The notes beneath the pieces were generated by a model. It saw nothing but the letters and a program-made list of their open reading frames with translations, was not told the DNA's origin and did no database searches. A stretch of 64,000 bases of DNA from JAWKTV01 sp041398905 (GTDB taxonomy: Bacteria; Planctomycetota; Planctomycetia; Planctomycetales; Planctomycetaceae). The first letter of the stretch is position 1; each line of letters begins with the position of its first letter. The stretch spans positions 62,001 through 126,000 of the forward strand of contig JAWKTV010000012.1 in NCBI GenBank assembly GCA_041398905.1, read 5' to 3'. This document shows positions 36,701 through 46,730 of this stretch, one piece after another. The translations under genes were made by a program, and so were the position numbers.

Positions 36701-38694
36701 TCGTCCGGTTCGTCCTGCAGCACGTCGCGCGGGCTGCCCGGGTCGTGGTACTGCAAAAAGCCGGTCGCGATCGCTCCGACCCAGGGGAGTACGCCCACGC
36801 CGCCCGAGACCGGGAACTGCCACATCGACACCACCGCGCTGAACTGCGGCACATTGGTTTCGGCGTAATACAGCCAGCCCATCGGGTTCACCGCATCCGG
36901 CGAGGCCCGCAGCACGCGCTTCATGCCGATGCCCGGCTCGACCTGCAACCAGGTGGCGTAGCCGGACGGATCGAGCGGATGCAGCGAGGGGGGCATCGCC
37001 ACGGCCCCGGTGGTTGGATTGCCGCTCTTGTCCCGGAATTGCTCGTTGGCGTAGAACGCTCCGCCCGCCGGCCGGGTGCCGGTGTTGCTGTCGTTGTCAT
37101 CGTCGACGAGCGTCGTACCGGCGGCGGCGAAGGCGTTGCTGGTCTGCGGGATGCCGGCCTTCTCGCCATAACGGCCGACGATGTCGAACTCGGTCGCCTG
37201 CGGATTACCGGCGGAGTCGTACGTGTGGCTGCCGGACATGATCTTCAGCAATTCCGTGTTCGACATCTGCAGCCGGCCCGCCGATGAGGAGGCGTTCGCG
37301 ATCCCCGCCTGTTCGTCGTAGAACTTGTCGAACTGGTCGGCCGCCGCTGCCTGGTTGGCTCCATCGATGAACGTGTTGTTCGTCGGATCGGCGTACAGTG
37401 GGATGCCCGGGCTGATCTCGCTCGGCGAGAACCCGTGGTTGCTCATCGTCAGGAAGCGGTTGTCGTTGAACAGCCCGTTCAGCACCTGGCTGCGGGTCGA
37501 GCCGCTTCGCTCGGCGACGCGGTAAATCGGCATGTCGCCGGCGGTATTGAGGTTCACCAGCGCGTCGGCGTCCTCGACCCGCCAGAAGTACAAAGGCACG
37601 CCCTGCCGGCCATCCGCGAACGTCAGCAGCGGGTGGTCGAGGTCGATCAGGAAGGAGTCCCTGGTGCCGTCCGCGTCGGCGTCGCCGTGCAGGTCGGTGT
37701 AGTTGTTCGCCGTCCCCGTCCAGACGCCGTAGTTGGCGGGGTCATTGGTCAGGTTCGTCTCGAACGGCTGGATCGTGCGGGAGGTATCGCCCGACAGCGC
37801 CGCGGTCGGGCTTGTCAGATACCGTTCCGTCCCGTCGGTGTAAACATGCTCGACGTGCGGCCGCAGTACGCGCTCGCCCGCCACGAAGTTGCCGGTCCAG
37901 TACAGCGTTCCCGGCACGTCGAACGACGGCTTGATGAACAGTTCACCCGTCGTCGGGCTTTGACTTTCGTGATACAGGAACAGCGAGTTGGCATCGGGAT
38001 AGGTGTACCCGGCGTCCGGATCGTAGTCGGTCGGGTTGTTGACGGCGTTCATCTCCGAGAGGTCGCTGCGGTTGAGCCGCAGTTGATTGACGCTCGTCAG
38101 CTCGAACGACCCGTCGCCATCGATGTCCGCCTTGATGGTGCCGGCGTCGTTGTAGAAGCGGATGCCCGCGCCGGAGTACGGCTCGAAGTTGCTGGGGGCG
38201 AAGTAATCGATCTCGCCGTTGCCGTTGGTGTCCTCGCCCGGATCGAGCCGGCCGTTGCCGTTGACATCTTCACCCGGGTCGAGCACGCCGTTGCCGTTGG
38301 CGTCTTCCGGACCATCGAGCGTGCCGTCGTTGTCGAGGTCTTCACCGATCGGGCCGAGGATGTGGGCGAGCAGGCTGTAGCGACCGCCGGTCAGGGCGCT
38401 GTGCGGGGCATAGTAGTCGGCCACGCCGGTGGTGGTGTCATCCCCATGATTGGTGCCGACGACGACCTGCATGAGACCGAAGTCCAGAACCTGCTGGGCG
38501 TCGAACACGACGTCGTCGCCGGTGAACTGCTCGGCGTAGATGTCTGCGGAGAGTCCTTCGTCGTCGATGAAGGAGAAGAAGAACAGCCCCAGGAAGAGGA
38601 GCGACATGAGGAGGGCGAGTGACAGAATAATCACCGCGCCGCCGCGCCGGGGGGCGAGACCGAATTTGCGGAAGTGTGGCTGTCGAGTGAGCAT
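33736..38694 (-). CDS. giant pilin-like / PilX-GspK-like single-pass protein, 1652 residues
   Basis: The product starts MLTRQPHFRKFGLAPRRGGA followed at once by one hydrophobic helix (VIILSLALLMSLLFLGLFFF). This is a basic leader plus membrane anchor as in PilX or GspK-type minor pilins, but without a clear GF-type prepilin cleavage site. About 1600 exported residues follow. At 118-163 are Asp/Asn/Gly-rich repeats of calcium-binding type. The rest is rich in Asn, Gly, Thr and Pro with no catalytic motif; it repeatedly resembles cassette A proteins of Verru_Chthon type (inference). The frame is unbroken over 5 kb, unlike its upstream neighbours. It ends the minus-strand pilus-like gene block, 137 bases after the PilW-like gene. 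Its size is far above the few hundred residues usual for PilX or GspK. Confidence 0.75.
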   Translation of the reverse strand: MLTRQPHFRKFGLAPRRGGAVIILSLALLMSLLFLGLFFFSFIDDEGLSADIYAEQFTGDDVVFDAQQVLDFGLMQVVVGTNHGDDTTTGVADYYAPHSALTGGRYSLLAHILGPIGEDLDNDGTLDGPEDANGNGVLDPGEDVNGNGRLDPGEDTNGNGEIDYFAPSNFEPYSGAGIRFYNDAGTIKADIDGDGSFELTSVNQLRLNRSDLSEMNAVNNPTDYDPDAGYTYPDANSLFLYHESQSPTTGELFIKPSFDVPGTLYWTGNFVAGERVLRPHVEHVYTDGTERYLTSPTAALSGDTSRTIQPFETNLTNDPANYGVWTGTANNYTDLHGDADADGTRDSFLIDLDHPLLTFADGRQGVPLYFWRVEDADALVNLNTAGDMPIYRVAERSGSTRSQVLNGLFNDNRFLTMSNHGFSPSEISPGIPLYADPTNNTFIDGANQAAAADQFDKFYDEQAGIANASSSAGRLQMSNTELLKIMSGSHTYDSAGNPQATEFDIVGRYGEKAGIPQTSNAFAAAGTTLVDDDNDSNTGTRPAGGAFYANEQFRDKSGNPTTGAVAMPPSLHPLDPSGYATWLQVEPGIGMKRVLRASPDAVNPMGWLYYAETNVPQFSAVVSMWQFPVSGGVGVLPWVGAIATGFLQYHDPGSPRDVLQDEPDEMVVDSSDAGFANPDDQPFGASEMTALHASNGDWTALASVSRLRSLAPVNFTINYLAQQIRRQFTTVSWDRPEFSSPWSAGRLWESTYDTTDRSRKFPPKFGPIATPIAPNEHETGSLSALDPFRPETRRLLTVDFNAKGGNLTPQNRLELNGILSDDSTAGGAECFDTNGNPRFRPLVPHPALSGGAVTFNPGDLNMLHSNTAAPPYAFNAIGANPKAQEWWARHDRQRLARDIYVMLWLLGSTTDSASLNPYTPAQIREMAQFAVNAVDAMDHDNVITKFEYDDNLADGWSWTPGGPEVFGVEAQRPTFSEVLWINSKQITDAMGSPVDHVATLYDDATGDRHFLFMELRNALPFNINLGNDTYRIRRLEGGTEQAALTFDGAIASAPTVGAGENYIIGTHSDPSWQVVGGANAGKVQGSVFWLDHQINAPSATNLEYYELVPYIEAPDRPVGVDLATARQTYPQPRCDLDLCHERDRVLTPRFVESGSGAGYFLSSVAASMTPPTAFELVLERRQNMQVDGAMSDDSLNAWVEVDRVTARERPFELADQNANRNAVRSEFRNNCYSQERREPFYPHLSGAGSGLANPSQPGDGLIDYGVGGVGPENGFLKHSLGGPTLNVAIPNPYHTGAMGGVQPAPDSSLKHQRNSVLPSGNRPEIWQPHFDRGFTSVYDLLSVTFLSPDGLIFHDRTASPPEGGLVEAGGNGPTARARMTGIHAASMRFTNPQLTLPAHLSAHQPEHYANRWYRLLEFLSVPSHTSDEVKDDMTLRRRIPGRINLNTIRSEHNLAAVINDPDQISIYNVNAPTVDSYTGSRNWYDELLRLRDGMDGSGDPLPPGTAESRPFRPLSFDDPLFPNDPLGGTILRRGRNANDFDKIGLFEARTPGDAVNGTPGNRDRIDWHTRERLLSKIANLTTNRSHVYVIWGGFQFHEAHETASGQVQIGAQMTDIDVYRELIVVDMSRMEEGFDGEQFTFEPFILHREVLP
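38203..38343 (-). repeat. tandem Asp/Asn/Gly calcium-binding-type repeats inside the giant protein
   Basis: Three to four units of the form NGNGxLDPGEDx (about 12 residues) follow an initial DNDGTLDGPEDA and end in NGNGEIDYF. The DNA repeats with them, e.g. GGATCGAGCCGGCCGTTGCC on the plus strand. Such units resemble thrombospondin type 3 and dockerin calcium loops. The repeat count may vary between strains or be collapsed in assembly. Confidence 0.75.
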
Positions 38695-38830
38695 GACTGT
38701 TGTTCCTGATCGCTGCCCGCGTCGAGGAAGTGACCGAAGTGGAAGCCGGCACGCCCCTGCACCGCGCGGCCGGCGAAAACCCCGACGCTGAACGGCCGGG
38801 ACGTGAAATCGCTCTGCAGTCCGCGCGAGC

Positions 38831-40666
38831 CTATGGAGGAGCCGGCGCGGTGAAGGAATGCACGATCGTCAGTTGCCGCGGGAGATTGGATTTGACATCG
38901 CGGTAACGGACGGTGATCTGGATCATCGTGAGGCCGATGCGGTTATCGATGCACTCCCAGACAATCGCACCAGTCGTTCGTGGCCCGAATGAATACGTCC
39001 ACCCAGCCGGATCGCCGCCTGCCGGTTTCGGTGGTGTTCGTGGCGATGTAGACGGCTGGATAATCGCGAGATGCTGGACGCCATCCCCATTGGCGGAAAG
39101 AACAGTGTCCCTGCCTGTACGGTCGCAGGAAGATCCGTCCAGTTGTCGTAGACGGCGGACTCATTGGGGCCGCTTGGAACAGTATTCGTCGCGGCGGGAT
39201 AACGCGGACCGAACGAAAGCAATGGCCGATACGGCGGCGAAGTTGGCGTATCACCATCGGTCGGTTAGCTGTCCGCCGCCGCTGGGCGTTGGGGTGCCAA
39301 GTATCGAAAGTGCGGCTGATGATGTCATCCGAGCCGGGCCAGCCCGTCTCGGTTTCGTTGTCCGTCGTGCTGTCGCCATCGTCATCAGTACCAGCGACGC
39401 CGGGCTGTCCATCCGCCCCCAGAGATACACTCCGGCCACCGTAACTCTACGAAGATTGTTCAGGTGATCGAAGTATCCGGCGGGATCGCTTGCCGAGCGG
39501 GCGTAGCCGATGTCGACGAATTCGTTGATCGCCGGGTCGTACACCTTGATGTCAAAAGCGCCTATTCATTCGGCAGCAGCAGATCTTCGCCAGCCCGCGG
39601 TCCGCCCTGGTACTGTGTCACGACACCACGCGTTGAGCGTGAGGTCGTTGCGAATAAGGTGGAAGCGGCGTTCGCCGGAGTGATACCGGGCCAGCCGAAG
39701 TCCTCGTGCGAGGTCTCCTCAGGTAGGAAGCGGCCGATGTAGTTGCCGCTGTTGAGGTACTCTCGCGGCTTACCGGTATCGAAGCGAAAACCAAAACGGC
39801 GATGGATCGGCGATTGTCCCAGCAGTGTCCGTACGCAGATGCGTGTCGGGCGTCTGTGACCCGTTGAAATGCATCCGCGTGCCGTCGTGATAGGCGGAGC
39901 TATCGAAGTCGTTCCAGAAGTCGCCATAACTGTTGGCAGCGGGCGACAGGTCGGCGTCAGTCCCATCGTAATCGCCGGGAAGCAGGCCCAGGCCGGTGGC
40001 GTCCCGCTCCATCACTGGATTCGCGGAGTAAAGGCCGCCGGGAGTGGTCAGCGGATCACGGAGTAATAGCACGCGACGGAAGAGTGAGCCGTTGCGGACG
40101 AAGTAGCTGATCTCGGCCGCGCGAGAGTGCGTCGCTCCGTTGAAAGACCCCGTCGTCGAACTCCGCCGATTAAGGTCATTGTTGCCGCCCTCTTTCAGGA
40201 CGGCCGATGCAGGACGGATCGGCCGACGTAGGGGTATTCATCGCTGCCACGGCGGGCAGCGGAGATCAGGGTCGTGAACTGAATGTTATCATCGATGTCG
40301 CTGTCGATATCGTTCTCGGCAATATAGACGTAACCGCGTTGGAGGCGGCATCGTGGTAGTCATCTGCCCCTGTGGTGAGAGTGGTGTCCCCATACATCGC
40401 TGGCACAAGACCAGGCGATCTTCGCGCCCCCGTGATCCTGATAGCTGCTCTTCGCAGGTCGCCGCGGACAGAGGGTGGCGAGCATGCGGGCGTGGGCGTC
40501 GTTTTGGGCGATGCCACGCTGGGTCGTCATCGTTGCCGTCGCTTCGGCGGAAGACCTGTGCGAAGATCGTCAGGATCAGCAGTACCAGCCGCTGTCGCCA
40601 CCAGCATTTCCACCAGCGTGAAGCCCGCGCGCCGAGACGCACGATCACCCCGAGGTTGGATCGCAT
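38831..40666 (-). CDS. PilW/GspJ-like prepilin, heavily frameshifted
   Basis: Start ATG at 40666 (MRSNLGVIVRLGARAG). The prepilin signature RAGFTLVEMLVATA is readable after one shift and the helix LVLLILTIFAQVF after another. Then QRGIAQNDAHARML appears in pieces. Later coherent fragments, each in its own frame, include YVRNG-like AEISYFVRNGSLFRRVLLL, ANSYGDFWNDFDSSAYHDGT, EYLNSGNYIGRFLPEE, FVDIGYARSASDPAGYFDHL and, at the end, IGLTMIQITVRYRDV with a TAG at 38831-38833. Length (about 610 residues) and content fit a large PilW-type minor pilin. I count roughly ten shifts. Probably one gene badly called; decay cannot be excluded. Confidence 0.6.
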
Positions 40667-41957
40667 GACGATCCCCGCTCCCCCCAGCCGCGAAGGTGAG
40701 GGACGTCGGTGACTCGGCGGTGTGGCGAAGGCGTCGTCATAGGTCTCGTGCGGGTCACGGTCCGAAATGTGGCTCGCGAACAGGGTGGTCATAACGGGAA
40801 GATCGAACACACTGATGACGCTGCGGGGGAACATCACCCGGGCGGGTTGTTCGCCGGCTGTGCGGCCCACCCAGCGGCGGTCGAGAGTAATCACGTAGTC
40901 GTCACTCCCCTTGTCCTCGACCTGCTGAATGCGGTACCACCGGCCGTGGTGGGTGAGTTGGCCGGCGATCGTCTGGACCCAGGTACCAAAGATGTAATCG
41001 CCAACGGCGGGCTTGCCGCCCGTGTAGTCGTCGACCGCGATCCGGAAGTTGTTGCTTTGGAAGCTGGTGATGTCGTAGAGCGTTCCTCCTTCGCTGGCCG
41101 AGCGGCGGAAGAAGACTGGCGAGTTGCCCTGTCGGCGAGCCGTTGCGGGGCTGATGAATGGTGGCGAGCCAGGTGTACCTGCTGCGGCTCGAAGTTCTGG
41201 ATGCGGACGAGGCCGATCTCGTCCGCGGCGCTCGAACGCGGCGGGGAGGCCTTGTGACGTCGGCAGTCCAATCACTCCTCCACTTGATGCGGTGGTGTCC
41301 ACGCCGCGGTAATCGACTGCCGTGAGGTTGGCCGACAGGACCCAGCAGTCGGGAATCGGTCGCGTCATTATCGGCGACGCCGGTATCGCTGAAGGTGATG
41401 GTATGGTTCGCACCGGAGGTATCGACGCTGACCGGGACCTCTTCGTAGTCGGTGATCCAGCTATCGGCGGAGGCACGTTGCCTGCGGAGAGTCCATTCGC
41501 GACGCGGCAAAACACCGTAGTCGGCATAGCCTGCAGAGGTATCGTAAAGATCAACCATACAAATCGGCCGTGATGGGAGCGATACCGTCAGCCAGAGAGG
41601 GCACTGCAGGGATCGATCACATACGTCCCCACGAACGGTGACGGAATTCCTGTAATCGTCGTCGGATTGCGCAACTCCAGATCGTTGCGAACTCCCATAG
41701 GATCATCGGGGAAAGGTGCGATCAGGATCCACGACTCGCGTAGAACAGGTCGCGGGCGGACTGGCTGACGAGGGTGGCGTTGGTGAGGTTGGTCGACTGG
41801 ACCGAACGCAGCACCGACATGGGGAACAGGGTGAAGACGGAGGTGATCCCCAGCCCCATGATGAGCAGGACATGAGGACTTCCGTCAGCGTCGCACTGTT
41901 GGCGGCGGCCGCCGGCCTGGGGGTTGCGAGGAGTGTCGGCTGGAGATCACGGTGCAT
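40667..41957 (-). CDS. PilV/GspI-like prepilin, frameshifted
   Basis: The ATG at 41957 lies inside the stop region of the preceding pilin gene. The leader is long, then ANSATLTEVLMS continues, after one missing C, as LLIMGLGITSVFTLFPMSVL and RSVQSTNLTNATLVSQSARD. This is the PilV pattern (TLTEVLM in place of FTLIEVL). Further pieces in changing frames include DDPMGVRNDLELRNPTTITG, WITDYEEVPVSVDTSGANHT, LYDITSFQSNNFRIAVDDYT and YRIQQVEDKGSDDYVITLDR. The last ones read like a surface-exposed beta domain. The 3' end is uncertain and is placed at the next gene's start. Function: minor pilin at the tip or in priming, by family. Confidence 0.6.
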
Positions 41958-43014
41958 CCTCCCCGGTGATGGCGAGGTCATACGCCCCCTGCCGAGCAGG
42001 CCGAACCGATTGACTTCGGACGTCGTGACGAGGCCGGCGGGTGAACAGGGACACGAGACGCTCATGCTTTTCAGCGTGGCGGTCGGAATGACGTTCCGCT
42101 TCCCGCTCCGGGGCCGGCGTTCGTGATGTCGGCGGTGTCCGCGAGGTAGAAGTGCATGATTCTCGCCGCGCCGCACCCGCGATGTCGCCGCGAGTGAACA
42201 GGATGTCCATCTGCGTGATGAAGCTGTCGTCGGCGGCGTTGCTGCAGGTGGCCATCGCCATCGGATCGGTCAGCGTTTCAATGTTGCCGACGCGCCACCC
42301 TTGCGGCAGGTCGGAGCCGTCGAGGTCGATGGCGATTCCGTTGGGCATCGCCTGCGGCCCGGAACCTGGCAGGATGGGAGGCGCGAGTTCGAGCTCGTAG
42401 GCGACGCCGCCCATCGTCCCCATCGGGATGATGACTTCACCCGCCAACTCGAGCACGACACTGCCGGAGCCGTCGTCGACGTCGGTGATCGTGTACCAGA
42501 TGTCGTGCAGGTCCGGGAAGCGAATGCGGGCATTGCGATAGACGCCGGCGTCTTGCAGGAAGCCGCGATCGAGGAGCGTTTGCCACTCGCTGGTGACCAT
42601 CGTGTCCTCCTCGACCGACCAAATGGGGGGCGTGGAGCCATCGGGCGTAATCTGCGTCACATCGATGACGCCCGTATAGACCGCGGGGCTGCCGATGTAG
42701 ACCACCGAGGTGACGATCCGCGTTTGCGGATTGGCGGCGGTGGTGTTGTCCGTCGCGTCGGCGGGAGTTTCGAGGATCAACCGCACGCCGCGGATTTGTT
42801 CGTCGTGAATGGCGCGGCTGCGGGCCCCTTCAAGCATCGAACGAAGTTGCTGCGCGCCGGCCGACGCGCGGTCCTGGTCGCTTTCGCTGAACGCCGAGAT
42901 GACGATCGCCGAGAGGATCGCGAAGATCGTGATCGCGACGAGCAACTCGATCAGCGTGAAGCCCCGCCTGGGGGTGGTCCAACGGTCCGGCTGAAGCAGA
43001 TGAGACTTACGCAT
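41947..43014 (-). CDS. GspH/FimT-like prepilin, frameshifted near the 3' end
   Basis: From the ATG at 43014 (MRKSHLLQPDRW) the product has a basic leader, the prepilin cleavage motif RRGFTLIELLVAITIFAIL, and a GspH/FimT-style segment ASAGAQQLRSMLEGARSRAI followed by RGVRLILETPAD. Near 42150-42190 the frame breaks. The expected MHFYLADTADITNAGPG is in another frame, and the end (SLFTRRPRHDVRS, then AYDLAITGEDAP) is in the first frame again. The TGA at 41947 overlaps the next gene's ATG by 11 bases. About 355 residues, longer than ordinary GspH. Confidence 0.75.
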   Translation of the reverse strand: MRKSHLLQPDRWTTPRRGFTLIELLVAITIFAILSAIVISAFSESDQDRASAGAQQLRSMLEGARSRAIHDEQIRGVRLILETPADATDNTTAANPQTRIVTSVVYIGSPAVYTGVIDVTQITPDGSTPPIWSVEEDTMVTSEWQTLLDRGFLQDAGVYRNARIRFPDLHDIWYTITDVDDGSGSVVLELAGEVIIPMGTMGGVAYELELAPPILPGSGPQAMPNGIAIDLDGSDLPQGWRVGNIETLTDPMAMATCSNAADDSFITQMDILFTRGDIAGAARRESCTSTSRTPPTSRTPAPEREAERHSDRHAEKHERLVSLFTRRPRHDVRSQSVRPARQGAYDLAITGEDAP

Positions 43015-44103
43015 TAGAAGCCTCCCCGCTGCTGGTTGGTGAGATTGTCGTAGATTCGTTCGATCCTGGACGGGTCGATCTTGCCAAGCCGACGATGCAC
43101 GTCGCTATCCACGCCGCCGCCATTGTCAGTGTCATCGGGAGCGAATAGCCCTGTTTCACCATCGGGGCCGGGCGAGATGATGAGCGGCGTGTAGTAGGTG
43201 TCGATGGCGTGAATCAGCCTCTCAAACGTCGACTCGTCGTCATTGGCGGGCGAGGTGCCGATGGTGCCGTACGGGTCGAGCGGGTCGATATTGAGCGGGC
43301 TGGTGTAGTCGTCCCAGGCGAGCGTTGCGCCGCTGACAGAGAATGATGGCAACGTGGTGATGAGCGTACGGGCGTTGTCGTAGTCGGTACGGTTGATCGG
43401 TTCTCGGACCGGCGGATTCGGAGGTCCGCCCGAGGTGTCCTGATTCCCATTCGGCCGCAGGAGGGCCGTGGGGGCGTTGTAGAACACAAGCTCGCGTTCC
43501 CAGCCATCGACGAAGGACGGGAGGCCCATCGCCATCCGTATCGACGATGTGACGGGGATGGACCCCATCGAGATTGAGCGGCGGAAGACCGTAGGCCTGC
43601 CCCTCCGTGAGGAAGAGGTACAGGAGTTCGGAACTGGAGATCGACGGGTTCGTTCCATCGGGATCAACCGGCTCCAGCAGGCGGGTGCGGGTATCGGCGT
43701 AATTGAGGCCGAGCTTTTCACTGAGCAGGCCGACCATCGCGGAGTCGTCCCCCCGGCCGGCGGTCGTCGTCGCACTGTTGATCCCCAGCAGGTCGCGCCC
43801 CCGCTGCGGGAAGGAGGTGATATAGGCGCGCTGGCGATAGGCCTCTTCGCTCAACCCCTGGAAACGCGCCGTGGAGGTGAGCTTGGCGTTGCGGAAGCCT
43901 TCGAGGCGTTCTTTGAGGGCGCTGTCGAGGAGTTTGATGAGGGTTTTGGTGCTGGCGACGCGGGCGTTTTCGACGGAGCGGGCGTAGGCGACGACGACGA
44001 GACTGGTAAGCAGGCCGATGATCGAGATCACGACCAGAATCTCCACCAGCGTGAAGGCACGCCGGGGCCGGGAGTGTCGATGATGTGGACTGCTGAAGAA
44101 CAT
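43014..44103 (-). CDS. type IV prepilin-like protein, one frameshift
   Basis: The ATG at 44103 (MFFSSPHHRHSRP) opens a prepilin with RRAFTLVEILVVISIIGLLT and VVVAYARSVENARVASTKTL (GspG-like N-terminal helix). The chain continues through SSELLYLFLTEGQAYGLPPL and HIVDTDGDG. The rest (LPSFVDGWERELVFYNAPT, IDPLDPYGTIGTSPAND, and LGKIDPSRIERIYDNLTNQQ) follows in another frame after a shift at about 43530, where one G too many is present. Its last base is shared with the first base of the next gene (43014). Confidence 0.78.
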
Positions 44104-44148
44104 GGAGTCGCGTTCCGTAGCCCGCCGGTGTGACCGGGGAATGTGACG

Positions 44149-45120
44149 TTAGCCGCCAAACTCGCCGTTGGAGAAGTTGGAGATGTTGTCCCGCTCATTC
44201 GCGCGGGTGGGATCGATGATCGACTGCCCGTCGTAGACGCCGCCGGTGCCAAAGGTGAAGTCGTAGCCGGGGGAGATGATCTGGAAGCTGCGTGGCTTGT
44301 GCGGCTCGCCGCTGGGTTTGGTATAGCCGGTGGTGAGGCTGCTGGTGGTGCCGGTGGCGAAGTCACCCGCCTGGTACCCTGCCCCGCGAGCGCTGCTGAC
44401 GGCACTGCCGTAGGCGTAGGGGGTTTGCTGGTTGGGGATCGGATCGCGATAGCCGGGCATGCCGCTGGAAGTGCGGATGAAGCGGATGTTGTCGAACTCG
44501 ATGAAGGGCTGCACGCGGGTGGTGCCGGCGCGATCGAAGGGGTTCACCGGGTTGGCGGAGAAGCCGAGGGGAATCCAGCCTTCCGGAGTGCCCGTGTTGC
44601 TGACGGTGCCAGTGACGAGTTCCGTCCCCGCATCAGCACCGAGCGAGGTGTAGGTGTTACACACCCCGCCCAGGAAGAAGACGAGACACTCGGTGCCATT
44701 GAGATTAATAACGTCGGTGTCATCGCCGTCGCCATTGATGTCCACATCGGCCCCAAAGCTGAACCGCGGCCAGATACGCTGAATAATCGCCCGGCTGCGA
44801 CGTGTTTCGGTATCCGTGTTGCTCCAGTTTGATCCATCCTCGTGGAGGCGGATGAAACTCGGCACATCGACGCCGTACCGCAGTTTGAAGTCGGTGATCG
44901 CTTTTTCGAGGTTGCTGATCTCCGACTTGACGGAGGCGACGCGGGCGGTGCGGGTGGCGTTGAACGCGGCCGCCGTAATGAGGCCGGCCAGAATCGTCAC
45001 GACCGCGATGACCACCAGCAACTCGACCAGAGTGAAGGCGGCACGCGGAGCCGAGCCACGCGAAGACCGGTGGCGATTGACTCGCGGGAGGGTGCGGGAG
45101 TGAAAGTGCTGCGCTTGCAT
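44149..45120 (-). CDS. type IV prepilin-like protein, intact
   Basis: The 323-residue product has a 27-residue basic leader and the prepilin signature RAAFTLVELLVVIAVVTILA. The helical spine follows (AFNATRTARVASVKSEISNL, then EKAITDFKLRYGVDVPSF). The globular part includes DINGDGDDTDVINLNGTE, which could bind calcium, ECLVFFLGGVCNTYT with two cysteines that may pair, and SFQIISPGYDFTFGTGGVYD near the end. It may be the major pseudopilin of the set because it is the first pilin after pilC and is intact, but this is inference. Confidence 0.85.
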   Translation of the reverse strand: MQAQHFHSRTLPRVNRHRSSRGSAPRAAFTLVELLVVIAVVTILAGLITAAAFNATRTARVASVKSEISNLEKAITDFKLRYGVDVPSFIRLHEDGSNWSNTDTETRRSRAIIQRIWPRFSFGADVDINGDGDDTDVINLNGTECLVFFLGGVCNTYTSLGADAGTELVTGTVSNTGTPEGWIPLGFSANPVNPFDRAGTTRVQPFIEFDNIRFIRTSSGMPGYRDPIPNQQTPYAYGSAVSSARGAGYQAGDFATGTTSSLTTGYTKPSGEPHKPRSFQIISPGYDFTFGTGGVYDGQSIIDPTRANERDNISNFSNGEFGG

Positions 45121-45382
45121 GACAGGCCGGTCCTGACGTGGGTGGACACCCGGAGAATTGATTGCCGCGATTGTGCTGCGAAACGCAGCACATCTGCCGC
45201 GAGTTATCTAAAAGAGGTGTCGTAAGGACTGATTAGGTAATGAGTAATGCGAATTGCGTGCCGGGGGAGAATCGAGCGTGGTGCTTCCTGGGTACCGACC
45301 GGTCGTGCTGGGCGAATCGCAGCGGTGGCGTCGATCGCACCGACGCCACCCGGGTCAGCCGCCGCTCGAATCTGGCCCCACA

Positions 45383-46637
45383 TCAGCTCAACTCGTTGAG
45401 GAGTTTGACCAGCGGCAGGAACAGGGCGATCACGATGAAGCCGACGATGAGGCCGAGGATGACCACCATCAACGGTTCGAGCATGCTGATCAGGCCTTCG
45501 ACGAGCACGGCGACTTCTTCGTCGTACACGTCGGCGACCTTGTAGAGCATGTTGTCGAGGGCCCCGGTCTCTTCGCCGACGTCGACCATGTTGACGACCA
45601 GATCGTCGGCGATGCGGGTCTCCTTGAGGGGGACCGCCATCGACTCACCCTCGCGGATGGAGGCATGGATATGGTCGAACGCCCGGCGGAAGACTTCGTT
45701 GCCCGCGGTGTCGCGGGCGATGGATAAGGCTTCGAGAATCGGGACGCCGGAGGCGATGAGCGTCGCCAGCGTACGGCAGGTTCGGGAGACCGTCGACTTG
45801 GTCGCGATCTGCCCGACGATCGGTATTTTGAGTGTGATCCGGTCGAGAATGTACGCACCGGTCTTGTTCTTCTGGATGATCTTGAACATCAAATAGATGG
45901 CGATGGGGATGATGGGCCCCATGAACCACCAGTTGACGACGATGTTGCTGGTCTCGATGAGCAGCACCGTGACTTCGGGCAGCTCGACATCGAAGTCCTC
46001 GAAGATCTCTTTGAACTTCGGGATGATGTAGTACATGATGAAGCCGACGATACCGACGGCCACGAAGATGACCGCGCGGGGGTAAATCATCGCCCCCTGC
46101 ACTTTCCGCTTGAGCGACTGGGCCTTTTCCTTGAACTCGGCCAGACGCTGCAGAATCACTTCCAAGGCACCGCCGGCCTCGCCGGCTTTGACCATGTTGA
46201 CGTAAAGGTTGTCGAAGGCCTTGGGCTGCTTGGCCATCGCCTCGGAGAGCGTGTTTCCGGATTCAACGTCCTCGATGACGTCGACGAGCCGCGTTCTTGA
46301 GCGGGCCGGGCTTGGCCTGGCCTTCGAGAATCCGGAGCGACCGCAGGATGGGGAGGCCGGCGTCCTGCAGCGTGGAGAGCTGACGGGTGAACTGCGTGAG
46401 CTGCTTGGCCCGCACGCCGCCGATGGAGAAGGTGCTCTTCTTGCGCGAGGCCCTGCCGGGCCTGAGTCTTCCGTCTCTTTGGTTTTCTTGGCTTTGGACT
46501 TCTTGGCGGTGATTTTGGTGACGTAGAAGCCCTTCTCACGAATGAGCGTCTGCACGCTTCGTCCTCGTCCGCGGCGTCGATGGTGTCTTTCACCTCGAGC
46601 CGGAATTGTCCATCGCCTCGTATTGAAAAGTCGGCAT
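45383..46637 (-). CDS. pilC: type II secretion / type IV pilus inner-membrane platform protein PilC (GspF), frameshifted in its first third
   Basis: The C-terminal two thirds are continuous: ALVDVIEDVESGNTLSEAMA-type T2SSF repeat, VNMVKAGEAGGALEVILQRL, the helix VIFVAVGIVGFIMYYIIP, a second repeat TCRTLATLIASGVPILEAL with VNMVDVGEETGALDNMLYKV, and the last helix PLMVVILGLIVGFIVIALFL. The N-terminus (MPTFQYEAMDNSG from the ATG at 46637, VKDTIDAADEDEA, QTLIREKGFYVTKITAKKSK, GGVRAKQLTQFTRQLSTLQD) is readable only through about four frame changes between 46300 and 46610. About 410 residues when rejoined, the normal length. PilC anchors the ATPases at the membrane. Confidence 0.85.
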
Positions 46638-46730
46638 CGTGTTGCTCCGGTCGTCAGTCCGCAGTGGTCAGTGATCAGGGCCGGTGTTCATCGTCGAATC
46701 TGATGACTGACGACTGAAAACTGCGCACTT

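Noticed and set aside
35275..38622. long plus-strand frames opposite the giant pilin-like gene
   Set aside because: The minus strand has an unbroken 1652-codon frame with an export signal. The plus-strand frames are Val/Arg/Gly-rich shadows.
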